Notes: generated from the sequence alone by a model not told the origin. Numbered from the stretch's first letter, positions 1 through 14,409 are shown. The stretch: 64,000 nt of DNA from Glycine soja (GCF_004193775.1 NC_041018.1:37860608-37924607), one strand, 5' to 3'. Program-made: numbers and translations.

Positions 1-39
1 AGATGTAGCTTATTTCATTTGAAGATGATAGCTCTTATG

Positions 40-3000
40 TTATGCCGGTGCACTTGATTGGGCCAGTTTTTTGAACTGCACCAAAATCATGGTCATGTTA
101 TCACATCCATCACCAACAGTAATTGTTGGTGCCAAACATTGATCTAGTACTCTTTCGCAAACGGCAGAAAGTTTAGTTTCCTGTGATGAGATAAAATGGT
201 ATCATATTCAAAACATCTGCTTTATGGATCAGCTAAAACCACATTGAAATAATAACTTGGATCATTAACCTACAGAGTGTGTATTCCACTGTTTGGCATT
301 GGCATAGGTAGCTAAAAAACTAGTTGATAGCTTAAAAGCTAGCTGAAAACTAAAACACTACTGAGAGTTGAAAAGATACCCCAGCACATACACTCAGCCT
401 ATGTCCCTGTATGATAACTGCGGATTTGACTAACTCACTTCAGAGAGTAAAGTAAATAATTTAAGTTATTGATGAAAATATCTAACAGTTCATTTTTCAA
501 CACATTATGATTTGTTATGCATGTGTTCATGATATTTTTTCATCGATGACTAAGATTACTTTTTTTGGTTTTCTACCGGTATTCTCCTTTGGAAGCAATT
601 CCATTCAAAACATGGTCAGATATTAAATGTAGACACTTCTAACAAACATTTGAAAATCGATTCATTATGTTGTGGGAGATTAGTCCCTTCCACTAGACTC
701 AACCTATGTCTGTTGACTAAGATTAGTATTTTATACCCCCCCTAATGTGAGTTATTCACTTTTAAAGGAATCGGATCTGACAACAGCAACTCACAAAATC
801 AGTAACCACCCCAATTTTTTTCCTTCTCTCAGTGCTAGCTCATTATTCTTCCCTGTTCTCCCTCTATTTTACCTTGTGTAGACTTTCTAAACCTTAGGCC
901 CATGTGACAAATGATGCATCAGCTTCCCATTAGGCCATAACACAGACTATATACAAAAAAGGTAACAGCCTATTACTGATTTTACTTATACTAGAAAAAA
1001 TTCCTAAAAGCATCGAGTAAAAACTAAAAAGGTAATGACTAATGGCAAGTAGAAAATTGCATTATGTCACAGAACATAACTCTATCCCCAGTTTGAAAAA
1101 AAAAAAAAAAGAAACTAATTCTCTCCAACTAATTATAATTACAAACAACAATTATTATTCGTGACAGTACTAAGTCCTGTATTAAATATCACCTAAAAGC
1201 ATAATCTATGGGCAGCAAGCAATAACAGCAAATTATTAATTTAATACTTCACCATCTTATTAGGAAGATTTTATAACTTAAAAACTCACCAAGAGCAGTT
1301 GTTGACGTACAAAATCTACCAATTGTTGGCTTGACAAGCAATCCCTGAACCAAGAACCAATAAGAAGGAAAAAAATCAACCACTCAAGAATTTTCTAGGC
1401 ATGACATCCCCCCAAAATAAATAAATAAATAATAGAGAAAGTGCAAGGACCAATAGACCAATGTGTTAACAACATTTCAGTAAATTAATGAAAAGGACTG
1501 AAATGGGGTTATAAAAGCATAAGAAGCATACCATATGCCATCACAAGCCAGCACTATAAATTCATCTTCATCACAAAGTTCAACCTGTCATAAAATGTAA
1601 AAACCAAAACTATCAGTTTAAAGGTGAAAACTTACAATAGTATTAAATACCAAGACTCTTAAGCAAGCATTTCACTATTGGTTCTTCCATATTGCAACTG
1701 GGAAACTGCGGTAGATCTATTAAATTCTATTTTATGTATCACATGTCAAGTAAGCTGATTTGTAAGGAACAAACTTACAGTATTTATGTCTGGATTGGCT
1801 GTCACCATTTGCTTTTCAGCAGAAAGGAATCTATTCTGCTTAAATTCCATGTCACCTGCAGAACATTGAAACATATTGAATGGGGACCATTCAAACCATG
1901 TCCATTGTACACCATTCCCAAAAATCCAAAATAAACATATATGAAAGCTTCACAAAGAAATTAGCATCCAGAAGAAACAAATACCCATATATGGAATGCT
2001 CAATTTGCCAATCTGAAACAAATTCACATGCATAGCAACCTCAACTTGCTTTGTAAAGAAACAAAATAAAGCATACAAACTAAAATCATAGAAAGTTGGC
2101 TACTTGACTTTATTTTTGGTGCACTTAATTATCAATTTATCATGTTCACAATATGCTTGACTGATTGTGCAGAGGTCCATGCCACTCATTCAGGTTAAAA
2201 TTGGAAGAAAGCCTAAATTAACATTTATAATTTATTAAAGCTCACTTGCCACTAGATAAGTACCTATAGCTCTTGCAAGGCTTAAACTCCCATTAACTCG
2301 TCCCGCATGAATAAAACCACCAGCTTTTACGATTCTTTCCTTCTCAATCTCAAGATCAGGTTTATGATCTATCGACAAATCATACGCCTGTAGATATAAG
2401 CCATAGTCAGAAAACTATGGTAATAATTATACACAAGATCTGTTACTTTGAAGATGAAAATCCAAGAATTTTCATCGTGAAGTTACCTGACCCTTCCTAC
2501 ATACTACACAACGTGAATCACCGGCATTTGCTACAAAAAGTTTGTTGTTTCTAATAATTGCAACACATGCAGTGCTTCCTGAAGTTGGTCCAGCAAAATT
2601 AGAATGAGGGCCCTGCTTATAATACGTAGACGTATTACAGAACGGCAACAAAAAGAAACCAAAAATGAAAAATGGAGGTGTAAAGAAAATTATAGTTTCA
2701 CACACACAAAACTAACACATTTGGAGAAACACAACTCTAAATCCATGGGCACAATACTTTACAAGGTTTTACAAAATCGTCAGGATCCACAATTTTAGCC
2801 ACAACATCAAGGTTTTACAAAATCGTCAGTATCCACAATTTTAGCCACAACATCAAGGTTTTTGGGCTCCCAATGACATTGTGACCGTAATTGTGGCCAC
2901 ATTTGTCCGTAACATCTCACAACATTAAGGATTTTGACGAAACCATAACTACAATCACAATTTTAAACCTTGTTTCTTTACTTAAAAAGCCATATGCCAG

Positions 3001-4508
3001 GTATCAACAAATCAAGTATTAGCCCATAAAGCTATGATGTTGAAAAGTTAAAGGATCCTTCAAATGTCATACCTACCTCCTCAAAGGCCCAAGTATCATC
3101 TTGCTCCTTACTATGTCTGCTTCGTGGAGACCAAATCAACCCTTCTATCTTACCATTAAACTTGTCTATCTTATCACCCAAAACTGCTAATTCCCTCCAT
3201 CCCCTTTGACCACGCATCATGTCGTCCATTCTGCAATAATCACCAAAATGCTAGTGCATTACTCATTCTTTATTCCTTTTTCTTCTGGTGTTTTGGATGA
3301 GAAGTGACAGAAAACAATGAATGGATAAGGAACTAGTGAACACTTTTTTGTCTATAATATCAATTTTAATGCCATACTTCATTTGTGTGATTTTTAATTC
3401 TGTAATTTTAATGAAATGCAATAAATTAATCATATGTTTAAAATTTAGATAGTGCAAACAAATAAACAGCTTCGGTCACTATATTCTGAAGACATGACAG
3501 AGGAACCACTTTTAGTAACAAACATGAGGGCCCCCTCATTTTCCTCTAACCTGAAAAATGATTCCTTAAGAGAGGTTCCTATATCTCCAGCTATGTATGC
3601 TTCATTCTTGAGCACCTGCTGGTGAAGATACTTGGCACAAAACTTTGCAACCACTTTACCTGAAAATTTTAGGGTTAATTAAGCATCCATAACATATTGT
3701 TGATTACAAAATAACACATAATTTCTCTTGTAGTTAGTCTCCTCTTTCCCTGGCTGGGATCACTAAAGTCTTGAGGCAACAAGTAGAGGAGCATTGAGGT
3801 ACATGAGTTGCACAATTTCTGCCAGATATGGTCTAGCAGGTAAACCAGCAACTATTTGTTTGAAAAGATAAGTGCAAAAGATAAAAGATAAAAGTGGAGC
3901 ATGATATGTTATATAGAACTTCAACAAACACAATTTAGAGGCATAGAAGAAAAACCAATTATATTTTTCTTAATTTAGAGGCAAAAGTAACAAAGTTGTA
4001 AAACTGGGGAAAAAATAATGAAACAGCTAATCATTTTAACATGTATGGACGACAACTGTAAGAAAACTATAAACCTGGCATTCGGTCATTCTTCCAAACA
4101 GTCACAATTATTCAAATCTTACCTCCATGACCATCATAAACACCAAAAAAGGAAGTGGATGCATCCAGATCAAGATGTGCAGCATGCTAGCAAAATAAAA
4201 GAGAATGAAGAAACTTAGCAGCATATTAATGGTTTAACTAAGACAAATCCTGGTGTGAAAATTTCTATCCTTCCAATGAAACTGGAAAAAAAATCTAAAT
4301 AAATTATTTTTCTATGCAGACAGAATTGAGTATTTATTACACACAAAATTATCAATTTAATAAACTAGCAACTTTAATAGTGATTACTCACTGCATCTTC
4401 CATTGTTGCACGCCAGCCTTGCATAGATGATAAACCATATCTAAGATGCTCATTTTCACCATCATCAGAAGACTTCTCAGTTTTGGGAGTGCTGAGATTC
4501 GTTCCCAT
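40..4508 (-). CDS. Protein phosphatase 2C (PPM family), 10 coding exons, 339 aa
   Basis: Ser/Thr phosphatase of the Mg/Mn-dependent PPM/PP2C family, close to the Arabidopsis group containing At2g25070 and At4g31860 (from memory). Coding exons in transcript order: 4508-4392, 4186-4123, 3659-3551, 3230-3077, 2612-2487, 2387-2264, 1855-1779, 1584-1532, 1344-1290, 180-40. All junctions are GT..AG and the sum is 1020 nt, in frame, ending TAA. Visible motifs are [17 protein letters not shown] near the N-terminus, the metal-binding DGHGG (about D57), FVANAGDSR (about D180), ACDGIWD (about D272) and GCDNMT (about D320), so all metal-ligand aspartates are present. The start is the ATG just after a 5'UTR acceptor (TTATTCAG then ATAATGG), so a 5'UTR intron is likely. 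It ends soon after the catalytic core and lacks the longer polar tail of some relatives. No signal peptide or transit peptide is apparent. Family assignment is very secure; the exact orthologue is not. Confidence 0.95.
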
Positions 4509-4511
4509 TAT

Positions 4512-5680
4512 CTGAATAAAACAAATAAGCATTAATTTTATTTCTTCAAGCATGAAAAAATTAAAGAAAGCTAAACAAAAATAAATAATTGAAAAGAAAA
4601 TCTGGATATCATTTTGTAACAACTCTTACAAATATGACATGCAACTTTTAATGCTGCATAAACAAAGAAAAGTAATACCATGACGCTCAAACACAAATCT
4701 AATGTGTACATTAAAATTAAGAATATGTTGTTTTCAAAAGGAAAGTAGAAAGAGTAAAAAAAAATGTAAACTGCTAGACACTTCAATGGGGAAAAGGGTG
4801 AAGCATAAGTAGCATTTGCAATTCTAGTACATGTCAATAGTACTTCAGAAGAAAGATGCTAAAAAAAAGAAGAAAGATAATGATGAGGGAATATTTTCAC
4901 GCATGGAACTATGAAGAAGACTCCAATCATAGAAAAGGTCATATAAACTCTTACTTTTTCTTTCCCTTTTCTCGGTGACAGGTTTAAAAAAAACTGACAA
5001 TAAATACAGAATCATCTAAAACCATGCAAATACAAGGAAGAACAAAGAATTTCAACACAAAATAAAATATGAAGAGGCAGAGCAAACAGAATTCAAGTTA
5101 TAGGTAATAAAGATGATGCGTAATATAAACCAAAAGAAGAATTTTGTTTTTTGGAAATTCGTTATGTCTTGAATTGTGCTAAGAATTGTATAGAAAATAA
5201 ATAATAAACATCAAGATTAATCAACAGACCGACAGAAGGTAGTAGACTCCATAATCAAGAAAGACCCAGATGATCATATGAACATTAAATGAATAATAAG
5301 AGTTCACAGCTCATAATTCTGTGTATTCTAACTTGAAAGTGGGAAAAGAAAAAACTATATGAGAAGCAACAATTCATGAGGAAAACTTTTTTAACTTTTT
5401 CTTCTTCTTTTTTTTTAAACTATTGATAACTGAGAAGTATGAACAAACGAATAGTGAGAAAGATGAAGAGTACCACTAGAAGGTAAGAAGTATGAAGAAA
5501 GCGACGAGTTAAGTTTGGAGTTTGGACAGAAGAAGAGAGCACAAAAGCAGGTACAATTACTACAGCCACTATTATAAAGAAAGAAAAGACCAAGACTTTG
5601 TGGCACAGAATGAAATTTCTAATTCTGGTTTGGAGATTTGTCTGACACTGTTCATCCACCAAACGTTTCTCATCTCATAA
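4512..5680 (-). promoter_or_regulatory. 5' leader, leader intron and probable core promoter of the PP2C gene
   Basis: The bases before the PP2C start codon form an intron acceptor, so the leader is spliced and its first exon lies upstream on the minus strand. A TATA-like TTTATAATAG sits at about 5570-5579 (minus), followed by a CT-rich stretch (about 5430-5520) typical of plant 5'UTRs. Two overlapping short open frames here look like chance frames in pyrimidine-rich leader sequence. I cannot place the leader donor site or the transcription start exactly. Confidence 0.35.
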
Positions 5681-6058
5681 ACGCATTCAGTATGTGTTAC
5701 GAGATATAAAGTTATGTTAGTGGTGAATGAAAAATAGAGGAGAAATAAGTGAATTTAAAACTTAGTTAATAAATATTAACAACTAACATTCGGATAACTG
5801 TTCAAAATGTATTTTTATATGCTAAATATATTTTTATTCTAAACACACTTTTAAAAGGAAAACTAACAAGTTGTAGGTGAAAATGAGTTTAAATTTCTTA
5901 AATAAGGTTATGAAAATATTAAGATAATCTAACCCAAAATAATTAAATAGATTGTGTGAATTATTATAAATTTAATATCATTCTCATAGATTCTTATGAA
6001 TAAAAAAAGTTTCAAAATAAAAAAACGAGTAAAAAGAGAAATTTTACTGAAGGTAGTT

Positions 6059-6078
6059 GGTCAACCAAGTTTTTGACC
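6059..6078. promoter_or_regulatory. Inverted pair of W-box cores upstream of PP2C
   Basis: GGTCAA at 6059-6064 and TTGACC at 6073-6078 form a perfect inverted repeat of the WRKY-binding W-box (TTGACC) with an 8-base spacer. It lies about 0.5 kb upstream of the proposed TATA element of the minus-strand PP2C gene. The arrangement is seen directly; regulation by WRKY factors is inference. Confidence 0.35.
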
Positions 6079-9000
6079 AAGAGATCAACATAGTCAATGA
6101 TATTTTACACTTATAATATAATAAAAAAAAATACTTTAATGGTGCAATCATAAGACAATTTTTAAGGACATTGGAACCGATTACCATGTCTGTTATGACT
6201 ACACAATTTTTTTTTTGTTTAATATTACTATCACTTTTTTTTAGGTGAGTTTGACGAGTGAAAATGCAGGAATTTGATATAATATAACTATGCTGTCTCT
6301 GTTGTTTCGCTCTCATTTTCTCGTTTTTTTTTCTTAATTTTTCTGCTTAAAAGAATACATTGTCAGCTATTTACATACTTCGAGTGATCTTAAAACTAGA
6401 CCCAGACGGTCAAAAGCAAGCAAACAACCATCCATTCAATCAATTTTATAATATGTGCAGAATTAACTAACAAGTCATTGGCGAGGAAAAAAAACTGCAC
6501 CCCAAATTAACTAAGAAGTCAAATCATAGCTTCTCACACCCTATGAACTGACCCAAAACCTTGAAAAAGAAGCTATGAAGGAGACTTGCTGATCCAAGAA
6601 TGACTTTTACTCTACATTTCCTATGAAATCAACTAATTGGAACCAACTAGAGTTTAGTCAAGGAAACTCTAGGAAATTAGAAAACAAGGCTTATGTTGGA
6701 GTGAACTCCCACAAAATTCATGCTCATGAGAGAAGAAGAAGGAGGAGCTTTGGAAGGAAGGAAGTAATGACGGATCCAAGACCCTAAGTTAGTGGTTGTA
6801 AATTATAAAAAATAAAATTAGTGGGTTTAATTATATAAATATAGATAAAATAAAATATAAAAATATAAAATTTTATTTATAAATTTAATGAATTTTAAAA
6901 AATGAGGAAGTGCAAGTGCACACCTTACCTGAGTGTATGTCTTCCACCCGAAGGAAGAAATGAGAATGAATGAAACTATGGGAAACTCAGATAATGAAAT
7001 AAGTCTTACACAATTAAAGCTTTGGGAGTATTTTGTGTTTTTACTCTTTGTACCCATGTTTCTCCTAACCTCACACATCCTCCCCTTCTACCACAAAACC
7101 TCACTTACAAGATCGAAAAGACATGAGACCCACAATCTAAGCCCAACACTCATAATAATTTGTCAATCATGTTATGACACATAAAAAAAAATCTGTTTAT
7201 TAATTCGTTTTATAATTATCATGAATTTAAATTTAATTTTCTCTTGTGTTATATATCAAACACATAATAGGAATTACGAAAATTATAGTGTTACATGTTT
7301 AAACAAAAACATTGTATTAAACTAATTTAATGTGTTTAATGGCATTTTATAGGGACAAGCCTATTATAATTTGGGGTATATCGTTTAGTAAATGATATTT
7401 ACTTATAATGGATTACATTTGTCAAGAGCATCCCAATGTAATGAAGAGGTAAAAGATGATTGTTTATCAGACATTAAGAAACAATAAAAAAAAACATGTG
7501 GAATAAACATTTGAAATGTTCCAATCTTAATTTGCGATTAAATATGGCCTTATACATAAATCGAGTCAAACACACACAATATATATTAATTATATGCATG
7601 CATCATGGAGTACTATATAACATAATTGTGAATCACATACATGCATGATGGTTATTTTGACTATTCTTATGGTCATCGTGACACCAACTAGTATACATAA
7701 TAACGTTCATGTGAATTTTGCAAAATTTATTATCAACTGTGGAATATATTTGGGAGCATTTTGAGTGCAAGAATAACCAAAAATTGAATGTTGTTTTAAT
7801 TATGTAATTATCATTATTTTTTTAACATTTAATTTTAATTTGGGGAAATTTGCTATTTTTTATAATTTATTATTTCATAGTTAAGATAATTATAATGTAA
7901 TAAAAAATAATGTTGATAAAATATAAGAATGTGAGGTCTTTTGTGAAAATTATTTATCAAAGTTTTTAAAGCTACAAAGAGTTAAAGAGAAGAGAGTAGC
8001 TTAAATTATAAGATGATAAGAAAAAATAATTTATAATAATGAAATCCATTTAAGATGTGTAAAAAAAAAAAAGAGAAATAGTAATTTAGCCTAACAAATA
8101 ATTTTTTTATAATAGTGAAGATAAGTACATGAGAGAATAGCTGATCAATGACACAAGACAAATAAGAGAAGGGATAAAAAAATCACGACAAATAAGAGTG
8201 CTATGGTGAGTTATGAACCGCATAAAAAGTCGTCCAAATCTATACTTGAGGTTTCAAACCGTCGTTCACGCCCCCACACATAAAAACAATCTGATTTATC
8301 CTAATGTTTTCACATTTTAAATTAATCATAAGAAATGTTTCGTTTAGATTAAGAGGGAAAAAGGGTACCAAAAAAAAAATTACACGAGTAAAGAGTATCT
8401 AGAAGCCATAAAAATTTAAAATTTGAATTATTTTTTTTTCTGTACCGAAAAAAGAAGCCATAAAAATTTGAATTGTTTTAAACTTATTTTGATATTTGAT
8501 TAATTCAAAATTATTATTCAATTGACTGTTTCGTAATCTAAATATTTTCAGTTGATTTCGAAAAGTATGATTGAAATAGATAGGTCTGGATTAAATAATT
8601 AGATTTGCCAATGAGTTAGTGTTCGATTTTGTTTGTGTGTTTTTTTTTATAAAATAAATTTTTAAAATTGTTTTTTGGAGAGAAAAAGTAAGGAAGAAGA
8701 TGATGAATAAAATAAAATTGAAAGTAGGAAACCAGAAAAAAGATAGAACTATTCTGGTTTTTTATTTTAATTTTTTTTATATAATGTAAACTACTCAAAT
8801 TGAATCTAAAACTTCATGCAAACTACTCAAATCCTTAATTTATCACTAAATTGACCTCAATGATTGCACCGATTTTTTTTTTTTTTACCTCAATAATTTT
8901 AAAACTAAAAAGTTACTATTTTTTGAAAACATTTTCTATAAATTACTCTTATCAGACATTTTTTGTTCTTCTTTTAAAAGCAGAAAACATTTTTTTATGC

Positions 9001-10266
9001 TGAAGAAGCAGAAAACAATTTCTAAACACCGGAACTAGCATGATCTAACTTCTAAGTATTGGTCGTTATTCTTATTTAATTTTTCCTTAAATATAATACC
9101 TATCAAACATATGTTATTTTCCTTAAAAAAAAAATCAAACATATGATATTTTATAGGTCATTGATTGTTTTCAATATAATTTAAATATTTAAATTAAATT
9201 AACATTCAACAAAAACATAACTACTTATTTTAAAGTCATATTTATTAAGGTGTCAAAACAGTTTTTTTTTCTTTTAAAAGGCAAAACACATATTATTAAT
9301 TGCTGATTAAACACAAGGAGTAAAATCAAGCCAAAAGAAACAAAATACAGAGATAAGGCCTACATATAGCTGGGCATGAGCCTTACACCGATAAAAACAT
9401 ACAAAAGATAATAAAATTCCAAGCTGAAAAAAGCAACTTATTTGCAATGAGAAGTTTGGTGTCATAACAGTTAAAAAAATATTTTTTTCTTAATTTCTTC
9501 AATTAACATTAATTTTTAATTAAAACCATTAATAGAAAGATGTCTTCAATCTTTTCCACCAGTGAATGCTATTTTAGGTCTGCAAATGAGATGCTGAGAT
9601 TTGAATATAGAAGTTTGCACAAAATTTACAAATCCTAAACCAATTATTATTGAGTTTGTATGAATGATTCTTAATTCGTATTATTATGTCATAAAAGCAT
9701 ACTTATAAAAATTAAATCTAAATTAGGAAATTCAACTAATTTTGTCATGTGTAAATTTTCCAGCAAAAATAACGCTTATTAATTTGTTCATCGAATTATT
9801 TTAAATGATTTAATTTAATTCTCAAATTTTTAAATTTTAATCCTCAAGTCCTAAAAAATAAATTAATTTTGTTTCCAAACTTTTAGCAACTTAATAACCA
9901 AATTCTGTTTAAAATCATATTAGGCTAAATTGATTCATTTTTATAAAAATTGAAAATTAAATTAATTTTTTTAAAAATTTAGAAACAAACTATTTATTTT
10001 TAAGAATTTAAAAATCAAATTATACTTTTTAAAATTTAAAAAACAAATTAAATCATTTAAATTAATTTAAGAATAGTTAATCCTAACAAATATTATACAC
10101 ACCCACTATTTTTCTTCTTCTTTTCTTTGAGAATGTTAACGTGTATCCTCCAGTTCTACACACATCTCGATTCTCCCAGACACAAATTCACTTTCAACAA
10201 TTTTATTTTTTCCATATAAAAAAAGGATCAAACTTGAGAAGTCTCTTCTGTTCCCAACCACTCAAA
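6079..10266. other. Intergenic region between PP2C and the glutathione peroxidase gene
   Basis: About 4 kb of AT-rich DNA between two divergently transcribed genes. I see no coding exon, tRNA or rRNA. Short open frames here have no recognisable motifs. The only structured piece noted is a LINE-like 3' tail near 9.26-9.47 kb. The region just before 10267 (pyrimidine-rich, from about 10110) is the probable leader of the peroxidase gene. Confidence 0.5.
9260..9470 (-). mobile_element. Probable 3' tail of a non-LTR retrotransposon (LINE)
   Basis: Read on the minus strand, this ends in an AATTAATAATATGTGTTTTG-like stretch, then GCCTTTTAAAAG and an A-rich tail. That resembles the 3' end of the better supported LINE near 60.3 kb (AATTAATAAATTTATTTGCC then poly-A). 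No coding domain remains. The call rests on tail similarity only. Confidence 0.35.
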
Positions 10267-13200
10267 ATGTCCTCCATGGCTTCCTCCACCGCTTTCTTCA
10301 CACCCCTCCATGATTTCACTCAAGCCAGAACAACCCCATCACCCCCTTTGCCTTTCATCAAATCCTCCTTTGCTTCCTCCAAGTCAACCTTTTTTCACCC
10401 TGCCCTTTCCCTACAAACCTCTTCCAACTTTCCCAGGCTTTTTGGAAAGCCTAAGTTTTTCTCTGTTCATGCAAGGGCTGCCACAGAAAAAACCATTTAT
10501 GATTTTACTGTCAAGGTACCATGCCCCAATTTCAGTTTCCATTACCCTTTTGCTTGAAAACAAATGGGTCAGCCTTGAAATTCGAATTGGAGGAGTGGGG
10601 TGTCTAAATTTTTTTTTTTTTCATGACAATTTGTTCTATGGATAGTTTTTACCGAAAGGGGAGCCTTTTTAAATTTTAGATAAGAAAAGTTTATTATTTT
10701 ATTATTTTTATTTGTTATGTGCTCAGGGTGTTTATTATATTATATGGTGCAGGATATTGACAGAAAGGATGTTTCTCTTAGCAAGTTTAAGGGGAAGGTT
10801 CTATTGATTGTCAATGTTGCTTCACGATGGTATGAATTATGCACTTTTCAAGGGAGATATGTAGCTCAATATGTGTCATGGAGCCCTATTTTCTTCTTTG
10901 AATTTCCCAATTTTTAATGTAAAAAATGAAAATCAAATAAGTTGTAGCTTAACATTTGAGTCAAACTTTCTCAGTTTCTTGTCAGTTATGATACCATTGA
11001 ACTAATTTCCTTCCTATGACAGTGGTTTGACATCATCAAATTACTCGGAGCTGTCACGCTTGTATGAAAAATATAAGAATCAAGGTATGCTATGCATAAA
11101 GAATGGTTATTTGTGTATCTTCTTAATATTTCTAAGTATGAATTGGTCATGTTTTACTTGGTGTTTGCACATGTATCTTCTTGGTTCTGAATCTGTCTAC
11201 TTGTGCAAATCATTCTGTACTTGTTGGATACTGTATAATAAATAAGAGAGAAGTGTGTCCCTCCTATTTGAATTCAGGCACAATTTATTGACAACTTTAG
11301 ATTGGATACCTGTGTCAGTTGTTTAAATGAAGTTTACTAACTGGGGTCTGTTTCTCAAATGTTCCCCTATTCTCCTCAAAGACACCATTCTATTGATACG
11401 GTCACTTCAAATATCACATCTTTGTATGGGCAACTATTGATTATGATTTTACAATGTATATCGATTTCCCTGTGTGATGCACTGATGCATTATACAAAGT
11501 CTGCTGACAAACTATCTTGCTGTTTTTCCATGTTTATCGAAATGTTTATGATGTGAAATGTTTCAGAAGCTGCTAACTCATGTGTTGCAGTTTATTCCTC
11601 ATTTGTTGTTATTTTGGATTTAATTATTAGGTATAAGAACCATCTAAGGCTGAAGAAGAAAGCGAACATGTTTTTATGAATTATTTATTTGACAACATGT
11701 TTATGTAGAATTTTGAGTATATTTTTTCTCCTTATTCATATGAAGATCAAAGTGAACTTCTTGCAGTTGAAGGTTAGAACCCAGAAATAAAGACATTTAA
11801 GGATTCCATCCTTTGGAATTTAAGATATTAGCTTGTATGACATTATTGTATTGATTCCCCCTCTCCATTTTCCCAAGGGCTTGTTTGTGTCATGCTACCT
11901 CTACATGTAGCTAAATTAAGGGTGTTCTGTGTGCATGTTAGGGAAGGTGGAAATTTGAAGAGTTATGTAGGGGAGTGAAATATATTGCATTTCATTCCAA
12001 GTTGGGGTGGAAGAATTTACAAAACGATAGAATGCCTATTGTGGCTGCTCCATTTTCGTTTTGATCTGTCATTCTTTTATCTCTACCAAGCACACCTTTA
12101 GTTTCTTATTAAAATGGGTACAAGACAAGGTTACATTATGGTGGAACATGGGTGAAGCTTTGGCCTTATAATTTCTGGTCTCTTTATACTTGAAGAACCT
12201 TGGCGGTTTCGTTATTGGAAAATTCAAATACTTCCAACGGACAGATTCAAAAGTGACTTAAATTCAATTCTATATTTTGTTACTTTTATAAATATGGTTC
12301 TAAGGTTTTTAGTTTTACATTAATATGTTTTCTCAGCACACACTTCTAGTGCCCTTATTCTGCTTCATTCCAGGTTTGGAGATTTTAGCTTTCCCCTGCA
12401 ATCAATTTGGTATGCAGGAACCTGGATCAAATGAAGATATTAAGCAATTTGCTTGCACTCGATATAAAGCAGAATTTCCAATTTTTGATAAGGTTTGATA
12501 ATTTTAGTTATTAGTTCAAAACAGTTTTAATCTGAGTAAACAAAGTATTGAAGTTCTATAAAACAGGTTGATGTCAATGGACCATTTACAACTCCAGTGT
12601 ACCAGTTTCTGAAATCGAGTGCTGGAGGCTTTTTGGGTGATCTTATAAAGTGGAATTTTGAGAAATTCTTGGTTGACAAAAATGGTAAAGTTATTGAAAG
12701 ATACCCACCAACAACGTCTCCTTTTCAAATTGAGGTATGTTAAGCTTCCCCCAATAGTAAATCCAGTTTTTAATTGTTACCATGACAGTGAAATATTAAC
12801 TAATGAAGTATGTCAATGTCTTTCCTACTCAAGATTGAAGCCTGAAGGTGAGTATAATAGAGTATCTGTTAATATTGAGAAATTTAGCATTGAAAATTCA
12901 GTTTGAAACTTTTAATGCTGACAACTTAGCACTAGAATTTAGTGTTTGAAAACTTGATATTTTAAGTGCCTGATGAAATTAGTTTATGCTTAATGTAGTC
13001 AGTAACCTCTTGCATGCTGAGCGGTTTAAGCAGTTTTCACTTATATTTATTGTAAGTAGGTATTGAACAAAAACAGTAAATTATTTTCAGCATAGTTGAG
13101 TTTGGAAATATGCCCTACATCTGAGATAGTGTTAAGGCAACAATTTTCAGTGGGTCAGTTCTAAATTAAGTTACACTCTTCCATTAAATTGTAGCACAAA

Positions 13201-14006
13201 AGAATCTTATATACATTGTTGTTAGAATTGCACTATTTGATATTATATGGTAAGCCATTGATCTGTTTCATATCATGTGATGAATTTGATTAGAACTTTA
13301 GGAGAACCACACTACAATCATTGTAAATCCCACACTAGAATTTGATATGTCCAATATGGGACTCAAATTCCATAGCTTGCCATTGGATCCTAAGAGATTC
13401 ACATTTGGGTTTGAATCATGTGATACATATTACATACTTGGATTGGCATAATTCTGTATCACTGAAAATGCTCGAAGACTTTATTTTCTTAAAGCATTGA
13501 GGTGTGCATCCATTGAAGGCGTTAGGAGAGGGATGTTAAGCCCAAAAATTCTAGAAGGGTGACATTGACCAAATAAAGCCAACATGAATTATTACCTTGA
13601 GTCTTAAAGCATTCATAATTTAGAATCATATGGTTTTTTCCTATTACCTCTACCTTATTATGAAAAAGAAAAATAAAAAATAAAAATCCATTTTCTACCA
13701 CATTCATATACATTGGATTAGTCATGACTTTTTCAGTTTTCACAAATAATTTTAGATGTCTGTCTGTCTGTCTGTCAGCTAGCTGTCTTTGTTTAGTAAT
13801 CCATAATTATAGGAAAGTTTTGAGAGTGATTAACAGTTAAAAGAAACCATCTGTTACATGTATATACAAGACAAGTTATATACTTTTATCTGTATGTTTG
13901 ATAATTGATACTATAGCTAGCTATCAATTTTGTTTTTTATTATTAACTTGTTCTTGCCTGATTTATATTTTGTCAGAAGGATATCCAGAAGTTACTTGCT
14001 GCCTGA
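10267..14006 (+). CDS. Chloroplast-targeted glutathione peroxidase (thioredoxin-dependent type), 234 aa
   Basis: Reduces hydrogen peroxide and lipid hydroperoxides; plant members use thioredoxin as reductant. Exons: 10267-10515, 10753-10829, 11023-11084, 12374-12492, 12567-12734, 13977-14006. All introns are GT..AG and the 705 nt total is in frame to TGA. Residues 1 to about 70 are rich in Ser, Thr and Pro with few acids, as in a plastid transit peptide. The mature domain has the peroxidatic Cys in VASRCGLT (C109, codon split by an intron), the signature LAFPCNQFG (C138), FACTRY (C157, the likely resolving Cys of plant enzymes) and [10 protein letters not shown] carrying the active-site Trp. 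It is a Cys enzyme, not a selenoenzyme. The length fits chloroplastic GPX1/GPX7 of Arabidopsis (about 230-236 aa). The start is the first in-frame ATG. The last intron (1.24 kb) separates only nine codons. Confidence 0.95.
13757..13779 (+). repeat. (TCTG)n microsatellite in the last peroxidase intron
   Basis: Short run of five to six TGTC/TCTG units followed by an AGCTAGCTGTC stretch. It is intronic and probably polymorphic; no function is implied. Confidence 0.7.
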
Positions 14007-14409
14007 GTGTAATTCAGAACACAAACGAGAGCTGTATGTAAGAGCACGAACCGAGTGATGTGTGCACAATAAGTTAAAACTGAAGATGAGCAATAAGTAT
14101 AGCTATGCAATTTACTTTGGTGTCTTTACTAAAGAAATTATCAGTTTAGGGAAGAAAATTATACTGTATTACCCCAAAATGATTGAATATAGTATATGTT
14201 TCTCTCTTTCTTTTTTTCTTTTTGTGGAAGAATTCTCTGGCCATTTATATTATTATTCTCTAAGTAATATGCTTTCATTGAGAAAGTTCTTAACTTATGT
14301 AGTTAAATAGATATATATGTCACATGTTGGAGTTGCACTTTAATGTATGCCTCACCTATCCATTGCTTGGTGATTGCTTGGTGATTGCTTACTGCACCTC
14401 CCATATTGC

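Noticed and set aside
5415..5662. Two overlapping minus-strand frames of 60-80 residues upstream of PP2C with hydrophobic stretches
   Set aside because: They overlap in different frames, lie in pyrimidine-rich leader or promoter DNA, and have no recognisable domain.
10141..10266. In-frame extension upstream of the peroxidase ATG
   Set aside because: It begins with GTG, not ATG, and the residues read as leader sequence; the ATG at 10267 gives a normal transit peptide.
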